From Arachis hypogaea (taxonomy: Eukaryota > Streptophyta > Magnoliopsida > Fabales > Fabaceae): a stretch of 64,000 bases of DNA. The notes beneath the pieces are model-generated. The model had not been told where the DNA came from and searched no databases. It worked only from the letters and a program-made list of their open reading frames with translations. Every line of letters starts with the position of its first letter. Position 1 is the stretch's first letter. Below, in pieces: positions 46,593 through 57,657 of the stretch. The stretch is taken from the NCBI RefSeq assembly GCF_003086295.3, contig NC_092054.1, forward strand, positions 16,999,878 through 17,063,877, written 5' to 3'. Both the position numbers and the translations under genes were made by a program.

Positions 46593-48188
46593 ATGAACTC
46601 TCACCCCCGTCGCTTTGAGTTTGGTTATGATATTGTTGCAAGGAATGTGAGCTATAACAGGAACATGCATCAAGGTCAAAACAATCAAAGATGGAATGAG
46701 CCACGAGGATCTGATCAACCATTTTGGCAACAACACCTTCCAAGATACCATGGACAACGACCATTCTATAATGCATGCTAAGACAATAGTTACGGTGGAC
46801 CTTCTTATGACAACCAACCCCTACCAGTTTACTATGGTCAAGAGCCATTCCGAAGTACGTACCAAGATAATAGATACGGTGGACCCCTTTGTGGTTACCA
46901 ACAAGCCCCATCATACGCCTATAAACCACCTCCTCAACATAGCTTTGAACCACCATACTCATAAGCCAACCACAACCATTCATCTCTGTATGCCCCTAAC
47001 CCTTATCCACCCCAACTCCAATCTAATTACTCCCAAGAACCACTGCTTCCATATGCACCATATCCATATATGTCAAACCAAGAATCACATGATCGTCTCA
47101 AGGATACAGTGAACCAATTTCATGCAACCCTTCATCAATTGGAGCAAGCGATAAAGCGATTAGCCCCCAGTACGAAGGAGACATTAGAAGCTCTGGTGGA
47201 CAACACGGAATATGACTTTGTATTAGAACAAGTAGAGGAAGCTACAATTATTGAAGAAGAAGAATTGGTTGAAGACTTAGGAGACGCTGAACCTTCATGG
47301 GAATTAAGAATTGTGGACAATTCCGTCAAGAAATTTGAAATTGATGCTAAGGAGGATAGTGCACAACCCCCAAAGCATGTATCTTATGAAGAACAGGACG
47401 GAACAGATCAAGGAGCAATTTTTCTTGGTAATGATGATCATGAATCGAGCTCTTCTAATGATAACCTCGCAGTCACAATTGAACTCTTTGAGATAGAAGA
47501 TTCTCCCCTAAGTGAATATGAAGACGATGTGGAAGTAGACTTTTCAAAACCTCCAACTTATGACTTGAGTGATGAGGAAGAAATTGAAGACTTTGATCAA
47601 GACGAGGTTGAAATTGAAGAGGTTTGTCAGGAATTGGAAGAACTCACAGAGGAATACAGGGAAGTGGAACTTGAAGAACCACCAGAAACACCTCACCCAC
47701 GGCCATTACCACCTAATACAAACTTCAAGTGGATAAAATCTCTAGCCTTCATCTTTACTTTTTCACTTGAATATGGCTTGCTAGAAACAGATGGCCAGCT
47801 TAGCACTCTTTGCGGCTTTAAGAGTAAGAGGGAGATGGTTAGTAATAGAAGTTGGTATCAAAGGTTCAATACGGTTTCACGCTCCGATTGGAAATGCAAG
47901 GATTGGTATAGAGCTCGATTTAATGAGTTTCGGAAGATGTTTGGGTATCTCAGTGGAAATTCAGGTTACGTACCACCCGGCTGGAAAAATGAAGATCAAT
48001 ACAAAGACGGGTACAAAAGCAAGGTTTGAGATCCTGGGATTCATTTTGATCATCAACACTCCTGGAGCCTGAAAACCTGCTTTAACTTGCTCGAAGGTTT
48101 TACATGCCTAGTTTGGGACCCCGGAGGATATTGGAATTGCAAATATTGGTGGAGATTTTTGGATGAGTTCAAGCATAAGCCGCCATGA
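46593..48188 (+). pseudogene. element C ORF1: Tyr/Pro-rich, acidic protein with conserved C-terminal domain
   Basis: Starts MNSHPRRFEFGYD. The first about 150 codons are rich in Tyr, Pro, Gln and Asn with YGGP and YQ motifs. A helical segment follows (HDRLKDTVNQFHATLHQLEQ and AIKRLAPSTKETLEALV), then a long Glu/Asp-rich middle. The C-terminal domain has FKWIKSLAFIFTFSLEYG, LLETDGQL, KSKREM, KCKDWYRARFNEFRKMFG and GYKSKV. TAA stops at 46,779-46,781 and 46,962-46,964 stand where Gln fits. A TGA at 48,027-48,029 replaces a Trp of the DPGIH motif. The homologous frame then reads SWSLKTCFNLLEG and YWNCKYWWRFLDEFKHKPP to 48,188. Element A ORF1 is a clear relative. The function is unknown; this is not a gag, since it has neither zinc knuckle nor retrotrans_gag motif. 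Confidence 0.8.
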
Positions 48189-48329
48189 GTTCAACCCACC
48201 ACGGTATGATCGTTCCTTTTTCAACTTTAATTTTATTTCGTTTTGTTTGTTTTTAGTTTTATTTTATTTTATTTTCCCTAGGATCATTCATGACATCGGC
48301 ATCTTGCATATTGCATATTGCATAAAAAA

Positions 48330-48775
48330 ATACCCCACGCGTGCGCATGGGCCACGCGTGGGCGTCGACTCAAAATCGACGTCACAACCCAACGCCCAAA
48401 AAGTTGGGCTGGAATCGTGTGGCTATTATGAATTAGGCACAATTTGGGCCACACGTACGCGCCACTTTCAACTCACACACACCACGCGAAAGCGTAAGCG
48501 ACGCGTATGCGTCGCATGGAAATTATTGCCCTCTAAATTGAAACAGAGAGTTGTGCCAAAACGACGCTGGATTTGTGCGTTTAGCACAATTCTAGCCGAC
48601 GCGTACGCGTGCTTCACGCGTCCGCGTCACTTTCATTATCCCTCACTCACGCGTTCGCATCAATGACGCGTCCGCGTCGTTCCGTTTCCGCCTCATCCAC
48701 GCGTTCGCGTGATCCACGCGTCCGCGTGGATTTGAATCCACTTAACCCAATCCACGCGAAACCCTAGCCCTTCGC
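48330..48775 (+). repeat. ACGCGNNCGCGT-type repeat array in element C
   Basis: At least fifteen copies of short CpG-rich near-palindromes, such as GACGCGTACGCGTG, CACGCGTCCGCGTC and CACGCGTTCGCGTG, separated by AT-richer spacers. The central two bases vary. A matching array precedes ORF2 in element D, and shorter ones lie in the LTRs of A, C and D. Confidence 0.88.
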
Positions 48776-48779
48776 GTCA

Positions 48780-49195
48780 ACATTTCCTCCCTTTCCCTCT
48801 GCACTCTCTCTTCCCCTCTGCAACCAAAGCCACCGATGAGGCACCCCACACCTCCCCGCCGCGCCGCACCCTGCTACCGCACCGCCCTCGCCAAACCACC
48901 CCCTCCCTTCTCTTCCTCTTCTTCCCCTCCCACCCTTCTCCCTCCACTGCCCCCCCCCCCCCGCCCCATCACCAAGCCACCACCGCGCCGCCTCACCCAA
49001 AACCGCCGGCCACCACGACCCCCACAACCCTCACCCTCCTCGCCCCCTTCTTCTCTTCTCCCCTCCATAACCCTCTTTCTCCCCCAACCACCGAACCGCC
49101 GCCCTGCCTCCACCAAGGACCGTCGTTGTGCCGCCTCCCAGCGTCGCCGCGTCACCACCACCACTACCACACTACCACCATCTCTCTGAGTCTAA
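48780..49195. other. Pro-rich GC island upstream of element C ORF2
   Basis: A C-rich block with a 12-base C run near 48,951-48,962. Plus-strand frames read as Pro/Ser/Arg-rich peptide (from MRHPTPPRRAAPCYR, 117 codons) and the minus strand as Gly/Arg-rich. This is low complexity and open in several frames, so coding is doubtful. Element D has a C/T-rich tract at the same place (58,220-58,480), suggesting a leader function. Confidence 0.45.
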
Positions 49196-50254
49196 TTTCT
49201 ATTCCTTTGCGCACCAGGTTTCGCTGAACACCAATTCCTTTCCTAGTTAGTTAGTTAGTTGCATATTTTTTCAAATTATATTCAAATTAGGATAGTTAGA
49301 GATGCATGATCGTAGTGGATTTTAGGTGGTTAGGTAGCTAGGATGTGGTTAGTAGATTTAGGCCTGATAATTGCGCCGTTCTTGTTGCTTGTTTTATCTA
49401 TTTCGCAATTTTGAATTTGCTATGATGATGATGTTGTTCATATGCTGTTCTTTAATGTTTAATGTTGTTGTTACACTATTCAACCTGAATTGCATTCCTT
49501 ACTGCAGATTGAGTTTGTTTATTCATGTGACTTACTATTTGTTACTCTTTTCTGCACTACTTTATTATCATATGAACTGTTTCTGCTGCTGTTTATTACC
49601 CGGGAACGTTCAATTTTTAGCCGAAATGCTGTCCAATTTTTTTTGGCAAATTGTTTCACTCAACTCCCATTCATGAATTGGTTTTGGCAATTTCAAGTTT
49701 TGCACTAATTGGTTTCAACCAAGCCAATTCATGACTGCATGGGCTGGCTTTTTTATTCTTTCTGATTCCGTTATTAATTAAATCGCATTATTGATGATTT
49801 CACTTTTATTTTGTAATTCTTTTATATGATTTATCATTAATAATCTGCAATATCTACTTGAATGTGAGTTGCTTGTTATTCGAGTTTGTGCAATTTTAGT
49901 TAATTAGGAACCACAACACCATGCCACTTACTTTGACTTCACTTTTTAACTCTTAACTGCATTAACTTTCTAACTTTTCTATTAGTTTTCAACTAACCAC
50001 TTTAAAACCATTTCAAGGCATGATTACTGTTGTTCCTGATAAACAAGAATTCCGCATATCATAGATTTTGGATTGTGATTTTTATTCTCTGACTTTTACC
50101 TTGCATACAGTCCAAAATTTTACATCTATTTAACTCACTTCATGCTTCTTTTGCTACTTTATTCCTCTTTTGCCCCTCTATGCTTATATCGTTCAAATCC
50201 TATTTGCTTACCTGTTTTCTTGCTTTAGTTTCTTAAACTGTATCCTGAAACTTC

Positions 50255-50268
50255 TGCTTTTCAGGATG
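50255..50268 (+). promoter_or_regulatory. splice-acceptor-like site at the ORF2 start, element C
   Basis: A pyrimidine tract (CTTCTGCTTTTCAG) ends in CAG one base before ATG 50,266. The element D ORF2 has the same arrangement (CCCTTTTTCAG-G-ATG at 58,980). This suggests ORF2 is expressed from a spliced subgenomic RNA. Confidence 0.5.
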
Positions 50269-50494
50269 TCTGACCCCAAAAGCATAGAAAAGGGCAAGGC
50301 AACCACAGGCAAAAGGAAAAGAGGAGAATCCTCTACCACCATCTTAGATATCCTCCATGATGATTCCTGGCGGGAAAAGAATTTTACCCCGCAGGAAAAG
50401 GCTGATCAGTTGGTGCCTGCCACAGACCTCTTCAAGTTTGCCAACAGATACTGTGAACTCAAGTATCCGGTCTTCGCAACTTCAAGGAACCTAT
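50266..50494 (+). pseudogene. element C ORF2, first part (plant transposon-protein type)
   Basis: From ATG 50,266: MSDPKSIEKGKATTGKRKRG, then ILDILHDDSWREKNF and FKFANRYCELKYPVF. It is homologous to element D ORF2 (basic Lys-rich start, then RFPNRYCEQMFPIL). The frame is interrupted after CCTAT by element D and resumes exactly at 63,083, so the codons AAC-CTA-TAC-CTG span the old junction. The family is the 'putative plant transposon protein' (Transposase_32-like) often found as an extra 3' ORF in legume Athila-like elements. Its function is unknown. Confidence 0.78.
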
Positions 50495-51931
50495 TGATAA
50501 ACCACTATTTTATGGTTTATATTGTGTTTAATTGTGTGGTTTTATCATGATCTTTATCCACTTATTCATTAAATAAGCATGCATTTATAATTTCTTCCTA
50601 AAGTTATTGTATGATTGAAAACTTGCTTCCTAGGGACTTTAATTATGTATTTTATTTCTCCTTTATTTCATTCGATGCTGTGATCTATGTGTTAAGTGTT
50701 TCAGGCTTTACAGGGCATGAATGAGTTGGAGATTAGAGAGGAAGCTTGCAAAAATGGAAGAAACACAAGAAATTGAGGTGACCAGCGAGAAGTGACGCGA
50801 TCGCATAGATGACGCGACCGCGCGAAGAAGAGGAAATCGTAGTGATGCGGCCGCATGGATGACGCGACCGCGTGGCAAAGCAGAAAGCCGAATGACGCGG
50901 CCGCATGGATGACGCGACCGCGTGACATGTGTGATCTGCATAATCTGCAGAATCGCTGGGGGCGATTTCGGGCCCTATTTTGACCCGGTTTTCGGCCCAG
51001 AAAAGCAGACTAGAGCCAGAGAACATGCAGAAACCAACAATAACATTCATTCCGCATAGTTTTAGTTTTTAGATCTAGTTTTCCTCTCCCCTAGGTTTTC
51101 TCCTACACATTCATAGTTTTTAGGATTTGTTATGTTCATTGTTTTTGCATTGGGATATTGAGAAGAGTTATTGCCTCATCAAGACTTCGACACTCTAGTT
51201 CGTTCTCTTTACTTGTCTCTTACTCTTCCATGTTCCTTAATTTACTTAATTTTACTGTTGGATTATTTTAGCATTTATTAATACAAGAATCACTTTTATT
51301 TTTTATTAATCTTTTGATCATCATTTATGATGTCTTTCTTTAATTCCCTTTCTTATGTTATGAATTTTACATTTACAATGAGCGAGTAGTCCCCTAACTT
51401 GATGGGGAGTTGATTGAAAGAAACCCTTGAAGTTGGGATGCTCAAGAGAGAGATTGTAGTTGGGTTTACTGTTGGATTGCTCTCTAGTCACTAACACCAA
51501 TCCTCCCCAGAGCGGATTGGAACTTGTGGATAGAAATAGCATTCCAACTTGTTTAACTTTTCCTTACTTAGTGGGGGACAACTAAACAGAATAATCCCCA
51601 ATTATCAATTAATCTTGAGAGTACTGCAACAAGAATAGGGCTTCCAACTAATCAACTCCCAATCAAGGCTTTTATTTAAATTTATATAAATTCTCTAATT
51701 TAATTTTCTGCCATTCAACTCAAACCTTTTTGAAAACATCTGATTAATAAAATAGCACACTTTTTTGCAACTCGTTGGGAGACGACCTGGGACTCATACT
51801 CCCAGTATTTTGATTTTAATTTCTGTGACACCCTTTTTAAATTGATAAAGCGGATTTCTGGTTGGTTGAGAACTATACTTGCAACGCATATTTTAAAATC
51901 ATTCTTAACTCGCCAATTTCCGCCCGCATCA
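50495..51931 (+). repeat. element D 5' LTR
   Basis: 1,437 bp, TGATAAACCAC to CGCATCA. It contains three pairs of ACGCGG/ACGCGACCGCGT motifs at about 50,795-50,935, one pair more than the 3' LTR. Confidence 0.95.
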
Positions 51932-51936
51932 ATTTT

Positions 51937-51954
51937 TGGCGCCGTTGCTGGGGA
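51937..51954 (+). other. primer-binding site of element D (tRNA-Asp)
   Basis: TGGCGCCGTTGCTGGGGA, one mismatch (C to T) from the tRNA-Asp complement, five bases after the LTR. Confidence 0.9.
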
Positions 51955-52046
51955 GTTGCAATAGAGTGCTAAAGTTACTAATTGGAATTTATTTATTTGC
52001 ATTTTATTTAATCTTGCTACTATGAGCTGCTTGTTTCTTTCGTTAG

Positions 52047-53849
52047 ATGACACGTTCGCTTCCTGATCTAAGCTTGCCAATATTCGATCCTGAGATTGAA
52101 AGAACTATTTCACGAATAAGGCAAGCTTGGCATCAGTTAGTCCTCTCTGAGGGCGGATCTGAAACGTCACCTGAGAAAGAAACCAGCCCCCGTTCTACTG
52201 ATTTGGTTGTTTTACGTGCAGGTAACATGGCAGCAGCAAGGAGAGTTACTATCCAGGAGGCTGGAGCCCCTGATTTTACAACGCAATCATTTCAAGCGCA
52301 TCACCCAGCGGTGGCTACAGACTTTGAAATAAGGACCGCACTGCTCAATTTGATGCCCAAGTTTCATGGCTTACCTGCTCAAGAGCCTATCAAGCACCTG
52401 AGAGATTTTTAGGCAGCCTGTTCTACTGTCAATCGTGATGGTGCATATGAAACTTCAATTTTGCTGAAAGCTTTCCCGTTTTCTCTTGAGGGGAAGGCAA
52501 GAGAGTGGTACTATACTCAACCAACAGCAATTGTATCCAACTGGGATACACTGAGAAGAGAATTCTTGGAAAAGTTCTTTCCAGCTGAAGTTACTGATAA
52601 ACTGAGGAAAGATATTTCCATGATTGTTCAGGATGAATCCGAAACTCTTTATGAGTACTGGGAGCGCTTCAACAATCTTCTGGAAGCTTGTCCCCACCAT
52701 ATGATTGACAAGCTGGTGTTACTCGGTTATGTCACACAGGGAATGAGGCCCCAAGATAGGACCACATTGGAAAGTGCTAGCAATGGGTCTATGAAAAAGT
52801 ACAAGACCACTGATAAGGCATGGCAATTAATCAGTGACTTAGCTGAATCTACTAGGAATCATAGGCAGAAATAAGGCCGTTCAAAAGTCGTTGCAGAAGT
52901 ATCTTCTAGCAGAGAGACTGCTGCTTTAACTCAGAGTATCTGTGAAATGACCAACTTACTGAAGCAGATGCAATTGAATCAACAACAAGTTCAACAAGCT
53001 CAACCTTCTCCACCACAGCAAAACCAACAGTTAGTCCCAAAGAGAGTTTGTAGAATCTGCGCTGATTATAGCCATTTTACTGATGAATGTCCGCAGCTCC
53101 AGCATGAAGACAACACCGTGGCATCCACACATAACTTCTATGACCGCCCCAACCAAGGGTACAATCAAGGTGGCAATTACAACCATGGATGGCAAGACAA
53201 TTCTAACAAGAATTGGAGGGACAACAACAACAGAGAAGGCAGAGATAATCAGGGAAATCAGAGGTGGAATAACAACAACAACAGGCAGCAGAATCAGAAT
53301 CAGCCTTACAGAGTACCTCACCTAAGGCAATCCCAAGGACCATAGAATACCCTACAGCAGACCTCTCAACTTACCTATCCTTCTTCATCTGCTAATGATG
53401 ACTTACTACAATCTATGGATCGGAGACAGCAGACCATTGAAAATAATATTGATGCCACTCTAAATGGTCTGAACACTACTTTACATGCTCTTGTCTCCCA
53501 GATTGGATCAATGACCAACTCCAATAACCAACCATCGAGCTCCAATGGAATTCTCTCTCAACCATTATCCAATCCCAAGGGTGGTATTAATGCCATCACC
53601 CTAAAGTCCGGAACCACACTGCAGGAGAGAAACCAGGAGGAGCCAAGCCCACCAGAACACGCCTCAGCTGAAGAGGTAGTGGAAATAGAAGATGTTAAAG
53701 AGAAAGAGGACATATAGGACATAGCTGAAGAAGAAATGCAACCACAGGAGGAAGCATTAAAAGGCGCAGACACTGCAGAAGACACCACTCCTATTCCATT
53801 TCCACAACTTGCAAGGAAGCCCAGGAAGTAGCTGGAACCTGATCCAAAA
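52047..53849 (+). pseudogene. element D gag
   Basis: One frame from ATG 52,047 (MTRSLPDLSLPIFDPEIERT). The retrotrans_gag domain (about residues 95-230) has LMPKFHGLPAQEPIKHL, AFPFSLEGKAREWYY, NWDTLRREFLEKFFP and ESETLYEYWERFNNLLEACP. A CCHC-like zinc knuckle CRICADYSHFTDEC lies at about 53,051-53,092. An Asn/Gln-rich region and DPKMVEIFKKVEV lead to protease. Stops are TAG 52,410-52,412, TAA 52,872-52,874, TAG 53,343-53,345, TAG 53,715-53,717 and TAG 53,829-53,831. All are in the same frame, and Gln is the natural residue at most of them. It would form the virus-like particle; this copy cannot make it. Confidence 0.9.
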
Positions 53850-54395
53850 ATGGTAGAGATATTCAAAAAGGTTGAGGTAATTGTTCCCTTTTTTTATGTT
53901 ATTCAACAGGTACCTAAATATGCAAAGTTTCTAAAAGATTTATGTATACATAAGGATAAAATTAATGAATTAGAAACTATTTCTTTAGGAAGTTCCATAT
54001 CTGCTTTAATGGGAAGTTTACCTGAAAAGTGTAGTGACCCAGGTCCTTGTATAGTTAATTGTACTATTGGTGGTGTGATAATTTCTGAATGCATGTGTGA
54101 TTTAGGAGCATGTGTAAGTATAATGCCTTTGTCTATATATGATGTTTTGAGGCTTCCTCCCTTAAAAAGGTCGGCAGCTCGTTTTGTGTTAGCAGATAAA
54201 AGCATTATTACAGTGGTTGGAGTTGCTGAAGATGTACTAGTAGGCATTAAGGGACTCACGTTCCCCACTGATTTTTATATCCTGGAAATGCCCCCAAAAT
54301 GACTCAGATAAGCCATCATCAATCCTACTCGGAAGACCATTCCTGAAGACCTCAAAGTTTAAATTAGATGCTTTTTCAGGAACATACTCTTTTGA
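53850..54395 (+). pseudogene. element D aspartic protease
   Basis: Continuous with the gag frame: VPFFYVIQQVPKYAKFLKDL, then CIVNCTIGGVIISECMCDLG with active site CDLGACVSIMPLSIY, then a flap-like ARFVLADKSI and IKGLTFPTDFYILEMPP. One extra A in an A-run at about 54,297 shifts the frame and yields TGA at 54,300-54,302. The true continuation (SSILLGRPFLKTSKFKLDAF) is readable in the next frame to about 54,395. There a second shift leads into the pol frame. Confidence 0.88.
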
Positions 54396-55660
54396 ATGGA
54401 GTTATGAAGCATCCTCCAGAGGATCATTCTATCCTCAAGTGTGGCATCATAGATGAAACCGTGGCTAAAGTCCATCAGGAGGAATTTGAAGAGAAGCACA
54501 TAGGACAAGGTCCAAGTGTGGGGACACTCTCAGAGGACAATGACAATGCCTTACCACTGTTACCAGCTCCAGACAACCCAGAGCCTGAACATGATCAGAA
54601 GTTAGAATTAAAACCCCTTCCCCCACACCTCAAATATGCTTACCTTGAAGACGGGCAGAAATTTCCGGTTATCATTGCAAGGGAATTCACTTCTCAACAG
54701 GAAGAGCAGCTACTTGGTGTGCTGAGGAGGCATAAGAAGGCAATTGGTTGGAGTTTGGTAGACATAGTAGGCATAAACCCTCAAGTCTGTGAGCATAGAA
54801 TATTTTTAGAAGAGGGAGCAAGACCTGTCCATCAACCCCAGAGAAGACTGAACCCCACTATCCTAAAGGTTATCAAAAAGGAAGTGACCAAACTACTAGA
54901 GGCAGATATCATCTATCCCATCTCAGACAGTGAATGGGTAAGCCCAGTACAAGTGGTACCAAAGAAGTCTGGAGTCACTGCAGTGAAGAATGAGCATGGC
55001 GAGCTCCTGACAACCAGAGTTCAGAACGCCTGGAGGGTCTGCATTGACTACAGACGCCTCAACCAAGCAACCCGTAAGGATCATTATCCTCTCCCATTCA
55101 TTGATCAAATGCTGGATCGCCTGTCAGGTAAATCGCATTATTATTTTCTAGATGGTTACACAGGTTATTTTCAGATTCATATAGCTCCTGAGGATCAGGA
55201 AAAGACCACTTTTACATGTCCTTTTGGGACTTATGCTTACAAGAGAATGCCCTTTGGCTTGTGCAATGTACCCGCTACTTTCCAAAGGTGCATGATGAGT
55301 CTTTTCTCTTATCTTATTGAGGACTGTATGGAAGTTTTTATGGATGATTTTAGTGTTTATGGCGATTCCTTTAGCCTTAACTTAGATGGATTATCTAGAG
55401 TATTAGATAGATGTGTCAGTACAAACCTGGTATTAAATTTTGAAAAATGCCACTTTATGGTTAAACAAGGGATTGTACTAGGACATGTTGTGTCTAATAC
55501 TGGTATTTCTGTAGATCCAGCAAAGGTGGATGTTATTTCTACTTTACCTTACCCCTCTTCTATGAGGGAGGTCCGTTCTTTCCTTGGCCATGTAGGTTTT
55601 TACAGGAGGTTCATTAAGGACTTCAGTAAGGTAGCACTTCCCTTATCCAGGCTACTGTAG
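54396..55660 (+). pseudogene. element D reverse transcriptase
   Basis: The frame open from 54,368 encodes a linker (MKHPPEDHSILKCGIIDET, then KLELKPLPPHLKYAYLEDGQ) and the RT domain: PVHQPQRRLNPTILKVIKKE, VRV-equivalent WRVCIDYRRLNQATRKDHYP, the catalytic YFLDGYTGYFQI, FGLCNVPATFQRCM, and the second catalytic motif VFMDDFSVYG (F-M-D-D form). The connection reads EVRSFLGHVGFYRRFIKDFS. It stops at TAG 55,658-55,660 (SRLL-stop-KDIEFEF), where Gln is expected. The D residues of both catalytic motifs are intact. Confidence 0.93.
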
Positions 55661-56350
55661 AAAGATATTGAGTTCGAGTTCAGTGAAAATTACAAACAGG
55701 CGTTTGATAAGCTGAAGGCTACACTGACTCAAGCTCTAATTGTGAGAGGACCAGACTGGAGCCAATCATTTGAAATAATGTGTGATGCTTCCAACCATGC
55801 AGTAGGAGCAGCACTGGCTCAACGTGAAGGTAAGGATCATTTTGTTATTGCTTACGCGTCTAAAACTTTGGATGCCGCTCAGTCGAATTACACTACTACT
55901 GAGAAAGAGTTTCTTGCTATTGTTTTTGCTCTGGATAAATTCCGAGCCTATTTACTTGGTACTAAAGTAGTTGTGTATTCAGACCACGCAGCTCTAAAGT
56001 ATTTATTATCTAAAAAGGAGTCCAAACCAAGGCTTATACGTTGGATACTGCTATTACAAGAATTTGATTTAGAAATTAAGGATAGGAGTGGTAACCAGAA
56101 TCTAGTGGCAGACCACTTGAGTCGTCTTGAGCACATTACAGATGATTCCACTCCTATAGCTGATAATTTTCCATTTGATAACCTGCAAGCAGTATCTGCG
56201 ATAGTCCCTTGGTATGCACCTGTAACTAATTATCTAGTTAGCCGCACATTTCCTCCAAATTTTTCTAAGCATCAAAGGGACAAGCTAAAAAGCGAGTCTA
56301 AATATTATATATGGGATGACCCATATTTATGGAGATGTGGAGCTGACTAG
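55661..56350 (+). pseudogene. element D RNase H
   Basis: In the same frame as [22 protein letters not shown], then [34 protein letters not shown] and a final [11 protein letters not shown]. The catalytic D-E-D-D acids are present in CDAS, EKE, SDH and ADH. A linker to integrase ends WRCGAD-TAG (56,348-56,350). It would remove RNA from the RNA/DNA hybrid during reverse transcription. Confidence 0.92.
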
Positions 56351-57514
56351 GTAATTAGACGGTGTCTGCCTCAATCATAATTCCAGTCCATCTTAGAGGC
56401 CTGCCACTCATCTGAGAGTGGAGGACATTTTGGCCCTCAAAGAACTGCTAGAAAAATATTAGACTGTGGATTCTGGTGGCCTACTCTTTTTAAGGACGCT
56501 GCTAAATTTTGTAGATCTTGTTTTCCATGCTAGAAATTTGGTAATATATCCAGGAGGGATGAGATGCCTCAACAGATTATGCTTTTCTGTGAAATTTTTG
56601 ATGTTTGGGGCATTGACTTCATGGGTCAATTTCCAAATTCTAATGGTTATTTCTATATATTGTTAGCTGTGGATTACGTTTTCAAATGGGTGGAAGCAAT
56701 TCCTACCCGCACTAATGATGCTAACACTGTTGTTTCCTTTGTGAGAAACCATATTATTTGTCGCTTTGGATCACCACGAGCAATCGTGAGCGATCAAGGC
56801 ACCCATTTTTGTAACAGGAGACTAACTGGACTAATGAAGAAGCATGGGATAATTCATAAAGTTGCAACAGCCTACCATCCTCAGACTAATGGGCAAGCCG
56901 AGGTGTCAAATAGAGAGATAAAGCGTATCTTGCAGAAGATAGTCAAACCTCATAGAAGAGACTGGAGCACCAGGCTACAAGATGCACTCTGGGCATATAG
57001 AACAGCATACAAAACACCCATTGGGATGAGTCCTTTCCGCTTAGTTTATGGAAAAGCTTGTCATCTCCCTGTTGAAATAGAGCATAAAGCCTTTTGGGCA
57101 GTAAAAGAATGCAACATGGGAATTGAGAGAGCCGGAGCTGAAAGGAAGTTGCAACTGCAGGAACTGGAAAGCCTTCGCCTAGAAGCTTATGAGAACTCAA
57201 GACTATACAAGGAGAAGATGAAGGCTGTACATGATCAGCACATCAAGAGGAAAGAGTTCCAACCTGGGGACTTAGTCCTCCTTTACAAGTCTCGACTGAG
57301 GCTCATGCCAGGCAAGTTGAGATCGAGATGGGAAGGTCCATACAGAGTAGAGAAGGCCGAACCGTACGGAGTTTATCACCTAAGCCATCCTTCAAGCTCT
57401 GAACTTATCAAAGTTAATGGACATCGTCTAAAGCTGTACCATGGCGAGAAGCTGAAGAAGAACAAGGAGCTCGAGATCTTCCTCTTGGAAGATCCCCACA
57501 TAGCCGAAGACTGA
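56351..57514 (+). pseudogene. element D integrase
   Basis: The N-terminal zinc domain (56,351-56,540) has H-x-x-x-x-x-x-H with C-x-x-C (ACHSSESGGHFGPQRTARK, then CRSCFPC). It is cut by TAA 56,378-56,380 and TAG 56,531-56,533. From 56,564 the frame is open for 316 codons. The core has catalytic D in [12 protein letters not shown] in [10 protein letters not shown] and E in [16 protein letters not shown], and the C-terminal part reads [20 protein letters not shown], then [20 protein letters not shown]. All three catalytic acids are intact. The frame ends at 57,514 (TGA), followed by the GGTGGG hairpin. Confidence 0.93.
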
Positions 57515-57557
57515 GCTAGTGGAGCGTCCAACTTACGGATGTTAAAGCAAAGTGCTA

Positions 57558-57575
57558 GGTGGGAGACAACCCACC
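57558..57575 (+). promoter_or_regulatory. GGTGGG-AGACAA-CCCACC hairpin after pol
   Basis: Identical in stem and loop to the hairpin after ORF1 of element A (40,518-40,535), and followed by a similar GTATGATCATT. It is placed just after the main ORF in both. Confidence 0.7.
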
Positions 57576-57657
57576 ATAGTATGATCATTCTTTTCCTTAT
57601 TTTTAATTTTCTTATTCAATAACTCTTCTCTTCATTAGTACATTTCGTGCATCTGCA

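Noticed and set aside
48836..49189. 117-codon Pro-rich open frame as a gene
   Set aside because: Low-complexity C-rich DNA is open in several frames on both strands; coding is not supported.
28781..51954. tRNA-Asp-like sequences next to LTRs
   Set aside because: Only the last about 18 bases match; they are primer-binding sites, not tRNA genes.
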